Assembly (NCBI RefSeq): GCF_902497875.1
Contig: NZ_CABVHY010000051.1
Coordinates: 1 to 32,421, forward strand
DNA from: Pseudomonas fluorescens
GTDB lineage: Bacteria; Pseudomonadota; Gammaproteobacteria; Pseudomonadales; Pseudomonadaceae
Direction of reading: 5' to 3'
Length of the DNA: 32,421 bases
Part shown: positions 1 through 6,602 of the stretch, one piece after another
Position numbering within the stretch: the stretch's first letter is position 1
Layout: each line of letters starts with the position of its first letter
Program-made: the position numbers and the translations under genes
The notes under the pieces: model-generated
What the model saw: the letters and a program-made list of their open reading frames with translations, nothing else
Database searches by the model: none
What the model was told of the DNA's origin: nothing

Positions 1-571
1 TGGCCTTGACGTGCTTGGTGCCAGCGTCCCAGACACGATTGTAAGTCCAGATGGTCCCGTTCACCGTGGCATCGGCCAACTTACTATTGTCCCAGTTCAA
101 TACATCAACAGCCGTCGCTCCTAGCGAACAGGTCCCCCTAATTTCCACATTCCCTATGGGATGCTTGCTCCCGTCTTGCGGCGCGCTAACAACTGGTGGG
201 ACTGGCTTAACACCGCCGGCCATCTTCAAATCACCTGAATACGCCCAATCACTCCAAGTATCCCAAAATGCCACGCGCTTGGCATAGTCGAGCCTGAAGT
301 AGAAATCTGCTCCTGGCCGGATCAAATCCCTGGGCACATTAAACGCAATCGCCATTCCAGCGACTGGAGTCCCGCGGTACTCTCGGATTAAAGTGGGGCC
401 ATAAAAAAACTGTGCCCGCCATTTAGAGGCGGTCGGCACCGTCACTATTGCGTCAACAAGAAAACCGGGAGAAACGGTAGTGCCAGCTCCCGGACTAAAG
501 ATAAGGGGCGCAATCCACAAGAGTTGCGGGGGATCTTCATCCACATTCGTAATTACTTCGTCGTCAGCCAT
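1..571 (-). CDS. Ig-like domain protein, 3' end beyond window (partial)
   Basis: I read this open frame by hand on the minus strand. It starts at the ATG at 571-569 behind an AGGAG ribosome site (586-582) and runs off the left edge, so about 190 N-terminal residues are visible. It begins MADDEVITNVDEDPP with no signal peptide or membrane segment. Residues 1-125 form a beta-rich segment with many Trp, Tyr and Phe. From about residue 128 a second unit starts (PQDGS..., then GATAVDVLNWDNS and GTIWTYNRVWDAG). Its alternating hydrophobic pattern resembles bacterial Ig-like modules, so more copies may follow outside the window. No catalytic motif is visible and I cannot name a family with certainty. 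It diverges from the GH20 gene and has its own lux-type box at 646-665, which suggests co-regulation with that gene. Confidence 0.75.
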   Translation of the reverse strand, partial: MADDEVITNVDEDPPQLLWIAPLIFSPGAGTTVSPGFLVDAIVTVPTASKWRAQFFYGPTLIREYRGTPVAGMAIAFNVPRDLIRPGADFYFRLDYAKRVAFWDTWSDWAYSGDLKMAGGVKPVPPVVSAPQDGSKHPIGNVEIRGTCSLGATAVDVLNWDNSKLADATVNGTIWTYNRVWDAGTKHVKA

Positions 572-594
572 GATTTCAACGCTCCTTTCCTAAC

Positions 595-614
595 CCTACT
601 GCAGTTTCAGTAGG
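595..614. other. Perfect 7-bp inverted repeat
   Basis: CCTACTG (595-601) and CAGTAGG (608-614) flank a 6-nt loop. It lies 24 bp before the start of the minus-strand Ig-like gene, so it would fold in that gene's 5' leader. There is no T-tract, so it is not an intrinsic terminator. It could be a leader hairpin or a protein site; the function is unknown. Confidence 0.45.
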
Positions 615-645
615 CAATTTCTACTGGCAACCCAGAAGCAAAACC

Positions 646-665
646 ACCTGTAAAAACTGACAGTC
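646..665 (-). promoter_or_regulatory. lux/las-box-like palindrome before the Ig-like gene
   Basis: Read toward the minus-strand gene the 20-mer is GACTGTCAGTTTTTACAGGT, with the CTG-N10-CAG core of LuxR-family boxes. Its CTGTCAG half is identical to those of the boxes at 9777 and 15462. A -10-like TAGAAA (623-618) begins 23 nt past the box end and the start codon is 75 bp away. This is the least symmetric of the four boxes, because the other half is TTTACAG. Confidence 0.6.
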
Positions 666-795
666 TCGACGAACGGCATTCACTATCACTGCGACTTTAT
701 CCAACTTTTCAAGCTCCCCACCGACCACAACACTCTACATTGCTGCCTCCGCAAACCAGACGGGCGGTATCTTTTTTAGACGGCTTTTTGCCTCA

Positions 796-815
796 ACCTG
801 TTATTTCTAACAGTA
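796..815 (+). promoter_or_regulatory. lux/las-box-like palindrome before the GH20 gene
   Basis: The 20-mer is ACCTGTTATTTCTAACAGTA. CTGTTA and TAACAG pair perfectly around TTTC. A -10-like TTCAAT (837-842) starts 22 nt after the box, as expected for a LuxR-type activator overlapping the -35 region. The inferred transcript would start near 848, about 70 nt before the GH20 start codon. Confidence 0.6.
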
Positions 816-864
816 GCCAGCGTTGAACTTCAGGTCTTCAATGAGTCGCGAGAGCCTATCTCAG

Positions 865-895
865 GTCGTGAGTCACACACCAGGATAGTCACGAC
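865..895 (+). promoter_or_regulatory. Leader hairpin of the GH20 gene with GGA in the loop
   Basis: GTCGTGA (865-871) pairs with TCACGAC (889-895). The 17-nt loop holds a GGA (883-885). Two further GGA triplets lie at 906-908, inside the Shine-Dalgarno GGAG, and at 914-916 just before the ATG. Multiple GGA motifs, one looped out and one in the ribosome site, are what RsmA/RsmE translational repressors of the Gac/Rsm system bind. The pairing is seen; Rsm control is inferred. Confidence 0.4.
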
Positions 896-919
896 ATCAC
901 CTTATGGAGATCCGGATCA

Positions 920-2509
920 ATGAACACGCCCATCCAACCTTCGGCCCCAGTACTTGGGCAGTTCAGTACCCATGATGAAAACGTGCACTTTCCCTGGTCC
1001 AGCATGAGCCCGGCGGTACGACATGCTCAATCCTCACTTCCTGGGGGCTCTAACTATGTGATCGTTGAGAGCACTCGCATCCACATTAGCGATCCGCAGC
1101 TCTATGATTTGGCAACGCGGCTTGCAGTAGGGTTCGCCGCCGCCGCCAACCTCAGCAAGACACCAGAGGTATTGATGGAAGGCGTTGTTTTCCCGGGTGA
1201 TGTACTATTGCGACTCGAAGTACCCAACTTGTCTGATGTTGAAATCCCGCCCGCTGGCGTGGGCGAAGCGTACCGGATCAATATTGATAGCAACTTTCGC
1301 GCGATTTTCGTCATCGCTGCGACCAACGTAGCAATGGCCCGCGCATTAACGACTTTGCATAAAGCGGTCCAAGTCTCCGCCACTCTGGCTCCAGGGGAGG
1401 TGATAGATTCACCCGCCTACGCCGAGCGTTCGGTGATGATGGATGTGGGACGAAAGTATTACAGTCCGGTGTGGATGAAGAATCTGTTGCGTGAGATGGC
1501 CTGGAACCAGCTCAACACCCTTCATTTGCACCTCACCGACAATGAGGGTGTTCGGGTTATCTTTCCTTCTTTCCCGGACACCGCCAGCCCCGATGCCTGG
1601 AGCGCAGCGGAACTCAAGGACATTCTCGACACTGCCGCGTCCTATTACATCGAAGTCATTCCAGAGATTGAAACGCCTGGGCATATGGACTGGATGCTGC
1701 GCAACAGACCGGAGTTTCAACTTCGGCTCAGCAACAGTACGATTGTGTCAAAAGCACTCGATTTCAGCATCCCTGCCGCTCGCGATTTTCTCAAGACGAT
1801 CATCCGAGAAACCCTCGATATGTTTCCACACAGCTGCCATTTCCATTTGGGGGCCGACGAGTATTTCCTCCATCCAATCGATCTGAAAAACACACCACAA
1901 CTGGCTCAGTATGCGCGTGAAGAATCCGGAAAACCCGACGCGGACTCAGAAGATGCCGTGAGGTACTTCGTCAACGAGCTGGCGAAGCTCGTGCAGGAGA
2001 AAAGAAAAATTGCGCGGGTATGGAACGATGGCGCGGTGCGACGAAATCCAGCCATCGCTCTGGATAAAGAAACTGAAATCGAGTGCTGGAGCATCTGGGG
2101 GACAAAGCGTGGAGAGATGAACGTGCAAGAGTTGGTCGATAACAGATACAGGGTGAAAAACGCCCACGGAGACTACTACTTCATCATTCGTGCAAACTGG
2201 GACAATCTCAATCACCCCAAACACTCACCTCACGGTATCTATGATGACTGGCGAGCTAACCGGTTTATGGACAAGGCAGGTGAATCGTTTACGGTAATTA
2301 CTCCCGAAAGTCGATGTATGGTGGGCGCAGGTATACAGGTCTGGGCAGACGAACCGGACTTCTGGCCGCCGGAGGAGGTTTGGCGGCAGCTGATTCAGTG
2401 GATATTGCCGCTGGGGCAGCGTACCTGGGATTCGCCGCACGCAGCCCCAACCTACGCAAAACTTTCGGACATTGCCCGCTCGGTTGCGCATCCGCCGTCT
2501 GCATTCTGA
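920..2509 (+). CDS. GH20 family beta-N-acetylhexosaminidase, no signal peptide
   Basis: This 529-residue protein resembles glycoside hydrolase family 20 enzymes, which remove terminal N-acetylhexosamine from chitin oligomers or glycans by substrate-assisted catalysis. A GH20b-like N-terminal domain (about residues 35-160, with EAYRINI) precedes the TIM barrel. The barrel opens with MMDVGRKYY at about 171 and has the typical LHLHLTDNEG strand. The catalytic pair is D313-E314 within HLGADEYF. The start is fixed by GGAG at 906-909. There is no Sec or Tat signal, unusual for a family that usually works on extracellular polymer. It stands alone downstream of a lux-type box and diverges from an Ig-like protein gene. 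Family assignment is firm; the natural substrate (insect chitin, fungal wall, peptidoglycan fragments or host glycans) is not shown. Confidence 0.9.
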   Translation: MNTPIQPSAPVLGQFSTHDENVHFPWSSMSPAVRHAQSSLPGGSNYVIVESTRIHISDPQLYDLATRLAVGFAAAANLSKTPEVLMEGVVFPGDVLLRLEVPNLSDVEIPPAGVGEAYRINIDSNFRAIFVIAATNVAMARALTTLHKAVQVSATLAPGEVIDSPAYAERSVMMDVGRKYYSPVWMKNLLREMAWNQLNTLHLHLTDNEGVRVIFPSFPDTASPDAWSAAELKDILDTAASYYIEVIPEIETPGHMDWMLRNRPEFQLRLSNSTIVSKALDFSIPAARDFLKTIIRETLDMFPHSCHFHLGADEYFLHPIDLKNTPQLAQYAREESGKPDADSEDAVRYFVNELAKLVQEKRKIARVWNDGAVRRNPAIALDKETEIECWSIWGTKRGEMNVQELVDNRYRVKNAHGDYYFIIRANWDNLNHPKHSPHGIYDDWRANRFMDKAGESFTVITPESRCMVGAGIQVWADEPDFWPPEEVWRQLIQWILPLGQRTWDSPHAAPTYAKLSDIARSVAHPPSAF

Positions 2510-2568
2510 GGTTAAAAACTCAGGCATTAATAGCAGGGCCTGGCACTCAAGGTGTCTGGCTCTGGCTC

Positions 2569-2584
2569 AGAGGGCACGCCCTCT
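2569..2584. other. Short GC-rich inverted repeat after the GH20 gene
   Basis: AGAGGGC and GCCCTCT are separated by 2 nt, 60 bp after the GH20 stop codon. No T-run follows, so it is at best a weak terminator stem. I see no gene in the rest of 2510-2684. A poor sigma-70-like pair (TTGTGC at 2648, TAAGGT at 2672, 18-nt spacer) precedes the folded leader of the next gene. Confidence 0.35.
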
Positions 2585-2684
2585 CGAGACTTAACGCGAC
2601 TACACAACCTTGCGCCGCTGCCTACACATCCTCCAGAATCCCCCGGCTTGTGCGCCTGGGCACCACGCCACTAAGGTTCTCCTG

Positions 2685-2900
2685 TCGCTGCCCATCAGCG
2701 ATCGGGTTTAGTAGCCCGTGGGTTGTCAGTCAAGGTGCATCAGCTCCACTCAGTCGGGGATTCCTATCCCTGCACTTGATGGTGGTTGTGCGCAGGGCGC
2801 TTCGGCGCGCCGGAATTGGCTGACTCCCCGGTCTACTAACCTGCGTACAGCCGCCACCCCTACGTTTAGTAGCGAGGTGGTTGCGGCTCACTCAAGGAGT
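2685..2900 (+). promoter_or_regulatory. Structured leader upstream of DUF6124 gene
   Basis: About 215 nt of non-coding DNA can fold into a string of hairpins. TCGCTG/CAGCGA pair at 2685-2701. CGGG/CCCG close a TTTAGTAG loop at 2703-2718. GGGAT/ATCCC follow near 2757-2771. A UUCG-capped stem forms near 2799-2810. A long stem (AGCCGC and CACC with GGTG and GCGGCT, 2849-2888) again carries TTTAGTAGC in its loop. CTACTAA (2833-2839) lies in a linker and is the exact complement of TTAGTAG in both loops, so alternative pairings are possible. The ribosome site AGGAG comes directly after. From memory, similar leaders precede DUF6124 genes in other Pseudomonas; I cannot assign an Rfam family. Confidence 0.55.
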
Positions 2901-2908
2901 TTCAGCCG

Positions 2909-3280
2909 ATGTTCAAAGTAACCCCTAATCCACCCGAGACACCAAACGTTTCACCCTACGATTCCCTCGATCCGAAAAAGCTTCACGAGGCCGCCTACCG
3001 AGCCCTCGATCATTACCTGACCCCGCCACCGTCGGACAAGCCGCGCTTCAGCGACGAGCGTCCCAAGCAGATCTTCACCGTCGCCCCGAACATCAACCCC
3101 GAAGCCTTGATGGCCCATACCTACGAAACCTTATGCTCGGCCAGCACCCTGACCCTGGATTTGTCCGATGATCTGGAGGGGAAACAGCGCAACCTGGCCC
3201 TGGCGATTTACAGCCTGATGGAGTTGGGGGTGCTGCTGGTCGAGAAGGCGCTGGATCGCGAGCATTCGGTGAGGGTGTAG
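2909..3280 (+). CDS. DUF6124 family protein
   Basis: This 123-residue soluble protein matches in outline the small Pseudomonas DUF6124 family: MFKVTPNPPET at the start, KKLHEAAYRALDHYL at residues 24-38, then IFTVAPNINPEALMAHTYETL near 55-75. The C-terminal half is helical with the ...NLALAIYSLMELGVLLVEKAL pattern (quoted in part). There is no signal peptide. AGGAG lies about 11 nt before the ATG. No function is established for the family to my knowledge, although such genes are often present in several copies per genome. The long folded leader upstream suggests post-transcriptional control. It stands alone: the next features are a REPIN and a gene on the other strand. Confidence 0.85.
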   Translation: MFKVTPNPPETPNVSPYDSLDPKKLHEAAYRALDHYLTPPPSDKPRFSDERPKQIFTVAPNINPEALMAHTYETLCSASTLTLDLSDDLEGKQRNLALAIYSLMELGVLLVEKALDREHSVRV

Positions 3281-3301
3281 CTAAAGGCGGAGCAAGCACC
3301 C

Positions 3302-3449
3302 TGTGGCGAGGGGGCTTGCCCCCGTTCGGCTGCGAAGCAGTCGTAAAATCAGCTGATGCATTCTACTTGATTAAACGCGGTTGCCTGTTTTAGGACCGCT
3401 TCGCGACCCAGCGGGGCGATGCGGCGTTCCGACAAGCCCCCTCGCCACA
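3302..3449. repeat. REPIN (paired REP elements)
   Basis: TGTGGCGAGGGGGCTTG (3302-3318) and its exact inverse CAAGCCCCCTCGCCACA (3433-3449) bound about 150 nt. This is the standard Pseudomonas REP doublet that RAYT transposases mobilise. It sits between the DUF6124 and PilZ genes, which end toward each other, and may also limit transcription read-through. Confidence 0.85.
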
Positions 3450-3473
3450 AATGTCCTCCACCAGCCTTGAGAA

Positions 3474-3833
3474 CTAGGCCGAAGCCGGCAACGGATAAAA
3501 GCTGAAGTACTGCCGCAACGCGCTGACCAGTTGCCCATATTCAGCCGGCGCCTGGAGCACGACGAAGCCCGCATCGTAGTGATGGGGGGTCGTGTCTTCA
3601 TGGCACCACAGGCAAGTGGCGGTAAGGTCGATCACCTGCAGGCAGGTATCGCTGGCGGGGATTTTCAGGCGCAGCTGGAAGTCGGCGCCGATCATCATCG
3701 GCAACTGGCTGATCAGCATCAACCCGTCTTCGGAAACATTGCCCAGAAAGCCAATGGGTTTGTCGGTAAGACTGTTGAATACCCTTAAAAAGTACGGCAG
3801 TTGATGCCGCTCGATCCGGCGGTCGGTGTACAT
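3474..3833 (-). CDS. PilZ domain protein (putative c-di-GMP effector)
   Basis: A small soluble single-domain protein of about 119 residues. The N-terminus MYTDRRIERHQL carries the basic R-x3-R box of PilZ domains, and the second motif NVSEDGL (residues 32-38) corresponds to the (D/N)xSxxG element; both contact cyclic di-GMP in the family. The frame is open up to a GTG at 3845, but PilZ homologues of this type usually begin at the M-T-D-R-R stretch, so I chose the ATG at 3833. No strong Shine-Dalgarno site is visible for either start. A SadC-like diguanylate cyclase lies about 9 kb away, but nothing links the two directly. Confidence 0.8.
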   Translation of the reverse strand: MYTDRRIERHQLPYFLRVFNSLTDKPIGFLGNVSEDGLMLISQLPMMIGADFQLRLKIPASDTCLQVIDLTATCLWCHEDTTPHHYDAGFVVLQAPAEYGQLVSALRQYFSFYPLPASA

Positions 3834-3845
3834 GCGAGGTATCAC

Positions 3846-4066
3846 TCTAGAAGGCCATTAAGCATGACCGCACTAGTGCTTCGGAACGGGCCTGCGGTGG
3901 CAGGCTCACTCTCTCCGGTCACGGTGCGACAGTGGCTGTGCTGGCCCTGTCACCTACATCTGCCAATCCCGGATGATGCTGTCGTTCAGATAGAAGCTCC
4001 TGAAACGGCCTATCCAAATGTTAGCTGAATGCTCACCGTCGGCCAGTAATCAGAAGTCAAATGTCA
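3846..4066. other. Intergenic stretch with two small palindromes
   Basis: This lies between the PilZ gene and the lipoprotein gene, both on the minus strand. GCACTAGTGC (3870-3879) is a perfect 10-bp palindrome. GCCTGC/GCAGGC (3890-3905) form a hairpin with a 4-nt loop. Neither has a T-run. They may mark the end of the lipoprotein transcript or a control site for the PilZ gene. I see no coding sequence here. Confidence 0.3.
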
Positions 4067-4441
4067 TCAGTAAGTGGCCGGCCTGGTCTGCGCGGCGCTG
4101 CGGGTTGGGTAATGCCCCAACGATTGCAGGGTTTCCAGCCGCGCGCGGGCGCGGAAGGCATATTCGCTGTACGGGTACTGGGTGATGATGAACTGGTAGG
4201 TCTGGGCCGCATCGATAAACCATTTCTGACGCTCGAGGCATAACCCGCGCATCATCGACACTTCCGGTTGCACATAGCGCCGCGAGCGGCTCTCGCGCTC
4301 GACCTTGGACAGTTCGAGCATCACCTGCTCGCAATTGCCCCGGTCATAAGCGTGGTAGGCGTTGTTCAAATGATGGTCCATCGACCAACGGGTACAGCCG
4401 ACGGCACTGACGGCCAGCACAGCAATGAGCACGAATCGCAT
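4067..4441 (-). CDS. TPR-like lipoprotein (BamD-like helical repeat)
   Basis: A 124-residue lipoprotein precursor. The true start is the ATG at 4441, preceded by AGGAGA, not the longer open frame extending to 4576. MRFVLIAVLAVSAVGC is a signal peptide with lipobox (V-S-A-V-G-C16), so the mature protein starts at the lipidated Cys. Helical tetratricopeptide-like repeats follow (AYHAYDRGNCEQVMLEL; AAQTYQFIITQYPYSEYAFRA), similar to the TPR pairs of BamD-type proteins but much shorter. Probably anchored in the outer membrane as a scaffold or assembly factor; the partner is unknown. It diverges from pykA with about 170 bp between the start codons. Confidence 0.8.
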   Translation of the reverse strand: MRFVLIAVLAVSAVGCTRWSMDHHLNNAYHAYDRGNCEQVMLELSKVERESRSRRYVQPEVSMMRGLCLERQKWFIDAAQTYQFIITQYPYSEYAFRARARLETLQSLGHYPTRSAAQTRPATY

Positions 4442-4614
4442 GAGGTTCTCCTGTCTTGTGCACTGTATCGGCCCGCCCGCGAGAATCTTCAAGAATGTTC
4501 GCTCAAGAAACAATCGAATAACAAGAAACAAACAAATAAGTAGTGCAACTGAACAATGACTACAACTCACGAGCATAGTAGCCTCTGCTTGCGCTTGAAC
4601 TCAGGAGTCTCTGC

Positions 4615-6066
4615 ATGTCCGTCCGTCGCACTAAAATCGTCGCTACCCTTGGCCCTGCCAGCAATTCGCCGGAAGTTCTTGAACAGCTGATTCTGGCTGG
4701 CCTGGACGTTGCTCGGCTGAACTTCTCCCACGGTACCCCGGACGAGCATAAAGCTCGCGCCAAGCTGGTGCGCGCGCTCGCCGCCAAGCACGGCCGCTTT
4801 GTCGCGCTGCTGGGTGACCTGCAGGGCCCGAAAATCCGTATCGCCAAATTTGCCAACAAGCGTATCGAGCTGAAAGTCGGTGACACCTTCACCTTCTCCA
4901 CCAGCCATCCGCTGACCGAAGGCACCCAGGAAGTCGTCGGTATCGACTACCCGGACCTGGTCAAGGATTGCGGCGTCGGCGACGAACTGCTGCTCGATGA
5001 CGGCCGCGTAGTCATGCGCGTCGACACCGCGACCGGTGACGCGCTGCATTGCACCGTGCTGATCGGTGGCCCACTGTCTGACCACAAAGGCATCAACCGC
5101 CGCGGCGGTGGCCTGACCGCTCCAGCCCTGACCGAAAAAGACAAGGCTGACATCAAGCTCGCCGCGGAAATGGAAGTCGATTACCTCGCCGTATCCTTCC
5201 CACGCGACGCCGCCGACATGGAATACGCCCGCCAACTGCGCGACGAAGCCGGCGGTACTGCCTGGCTGGTCGCGAAGATCGAGCGCGCCGAAGCCGTGGC
5301 CGACGACGAAACCCTCGACGGCCTGATCAAGGCCAGCGATGCGGTGATGGTTGCCCGTGGTGACCTCGGTGTAGAAATCGGCGACGCCGAGCTGGTGGGC
5401 ATTCAGAAGAAGATCATTCTGCACGCACGCCGCCACAACAAAGCGGTGATCGTTGCGACCCAGATGATGGAGTCGATGATCCAGAACCCGATGCCGACCC
5501 GCGCCGAAGTGTCTGACGTAGCCAACGCCGTGCTCGACTACACCGACGCCGTGATGCTCTCGGCCGAAAGTGCCGCCGGTGCCTACCCGCTCGAAGCCGT
5601 CCAGGCCATGGCACGGATTTGCATCGGCGCTGAAAAGCACCCGACCAGCAAAACCTCCGGCCACCGCATCGGCCAGGTCTTCGAAAGCTGCGACCAGAGC
5701 ATTGCCCTGGCGGCCATGTACACGGCCAACCACTTCCCGGGCGTGAAAGCGATCATCTCCCTGACCGAAAGTGGCTACACGCCGCTGATCATGTCGCGGA
5801 TCCGCTCCTCCATCCCGATCTACGCGTTCTCCCCGCACCGCGAAACCCAGGCCCGCGCGGCCATGTTCCGCGGCGTCTACACCGTACCGTTCGACCCGGC
5901 ATCGTTGCCGCCTGAGCAAGTCAGCCAGGCTGCGATCGACGAGTTGCTCAAACTCGGCGTGGTCGAGAAAGGCGACTGGGTGATCCTGACCAAGGGCGAC
6001 AGCTACCACACCACCGGTGGCACCAACGGCATGAAGATCCTGCACGTTGGCGATCCGATGGTCTGA
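4615..6066 (+). CDS. pykA: Pyruvate kinase, PykA type
   Basis: This 483-residue enzyme converts phosphoenolpyruvate and ADP to pyruvate and ATP in the cytoplasm. The N-terminus MSVRRTKIVATLGPAS and the RLNFSHG substrate-loop segment are typical. The family signature contains the catalytic lysine K221 in AWLVAKIERAEA, followed by MVARGDLGVEIG for metal and PEP binding. Length and C-terminus (MKILHVGDPMV) fit the PykA/type II form, and synteny agrees with PA4329. An AGGAG site precedes the ATG and a strong terminator follows the stop. A degenerate second copy of its last 147 bp is present at 9539-9684. Confidence 0.97.
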   Translation: MSVRRTKIVATLGPASNSPEVLEQLILAGLDVARLNFSHGTPDEHKARAKLVRALAAKHGRFVALLGDLQGPKIRIAKFANKRIELKVGDTFTFSTSHPLTEGTQEVVGIDYPDLVKDCGVGDELLLDDGRVVMRVDTATGDALHCTVLIGGPLSDHKGINRRGGGLTAPALTEKDKADIKLAAEMEVDYLAVSFPRDAADMEYARQLRDEAGGTAWLVAKIERAEAVADDETLDGLIKASDAVMVARGDLGVEIGDAELVGIQKKIILHARRHNKAVIVATQMMESMIQNPMPTRAEVSDVANAVLDYTDAVMLSAESAAGAYPLEAVQAMARICIGAEKHPTSKTSGHRIGQVFESCDQSIALAAMYTANHFPGVKAIISLTESGYTPLIMSRIRSSIPIYAFSPHRETQARAAMFRGVYTVPFDPASLPPEQVSQAAIDELLKLGVVEKGDWVILTKGDSYHTTGGTNGMKILHVGDPMV

Positions 6067-6088
6067 GATTCAGACCGCTGAAAAATCA

Positions 6089-6123
6089 AAGCCCCGCAGC
6101 TTATAACTTCGGGGCTTTTTTAT
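6089..6123 (+). terminator. Intrinsic terminator of pykA
   Basis: AAGCCCCG (6089-6096) pairs with CGGGGCTT (6110-6117), followed by a T-rich tail. It starts 23 nt after the pykA stop codon. A degraded copy of the same element is found at 9708-9738. Confidence 0.93.
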
Positions 6124-6320
6124 TAAACGCACATTAACAATCCACACCCTACCCCTACAAATACACCCACAATTAGAACCTCGCCATCCGTATAAAAAAT
6201 AAAACAACAAACTAATCAAATGATGAAAACCACAAACATTTCACCCTGCTAATTACATCCAACACCCACAATGCACAATAGCAATTCTAACTACCACTCA
6301 CAGCCACCAAGCAAAATCCC
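6121..6320 (+). other. G-poor, C/A-rich spacer (possible Rho utilisation region)
   Basis: Over 6121-6300 I count 9 G and 57 C on the plus strand, very unlike the flanking genes. A transcript from it would be unstructured and C-rich, the property of rut sites bound by Rho. It starts right after the pykA terminator. I see no gene in 6124-6602. The composition may instead mark foreign DNA. Confidence 0.45.
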
Positions 6321-6402
6321 CTTTATGAATACGACACCTCCGAAAGAACCGTAATCCTTTTCCAACCTAAAACTCTAGACATATTCGCACACACCAACAC
6401 AG

Positions 6403-6430
6403 TTGCAATACATCAAATTTTATATATAAA
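6403..6430 (+). promoter_or_regulatory. Candidate sigma-70 promoter for the oxygenase-transporter pair
   Basis: TTGCAA (6403-6408), a 16-nt spacer, then TATAAA (6425-6430) in an AT-rich setting. The -10 is the right half of a 12-bp palindrome TTTATATATAAA (6419-6430). Transcription would start near 6437, leaving a leader of about 165 nt before the ATG at 6603. Confidence 0.45.
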
Positions 6431-6602
6431 GCTCGAGCCCCCAAGGTAATATTTCTACGCAAACACCGCCACTCTTGCTCTTTCGAACAATGACCCGTGC
6501 ACGCCTCCCTGTCAGCGCATAACTTGTATAAGCCGCACATTTCTATTATCCAGGCCCTCCCAGCGACTTCAGTACAACAATAATATTTTCAGGAGTTCCC
6601 GC

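Noticed and set aside
2314..2823. 169-codon frame from inside the GH20 gene into the DUF6124 leader
   Set aside because: It starts within GH20 in another frame and runs through hairpin-rich non-coding sequence; no ribosome site or motif.
3302..3449. Long inverted repeat considered as a terminator or CRISPR-like element
   Set aside because: Single pair of known Pseudomonas REP sequences; no repeated units with spacers and no T-run.
4520..4540. AACAAGAA-type A-rich motif before pykA as an Hfq-Crc site
   Set aside because: It fits the AANAANAA pattern but lies about 90 bp before the start codon, and whether it is transcribed is unknown; too weak to list.
4567..6045. 492-codon open frame antisense to pykA
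   Set aside because: It mirrors the high-GC codon pattern of pykA, has a low-complexity Gly/Val/Asp-rich product with no family features, and pykA itself is certain.
6511..6530. CTGTCAG half-site upstream of the oxygenase gene as a fifth lux-type box
   Set aside because: The second half lacks CAG at the required spacing, so there is no palindrome.
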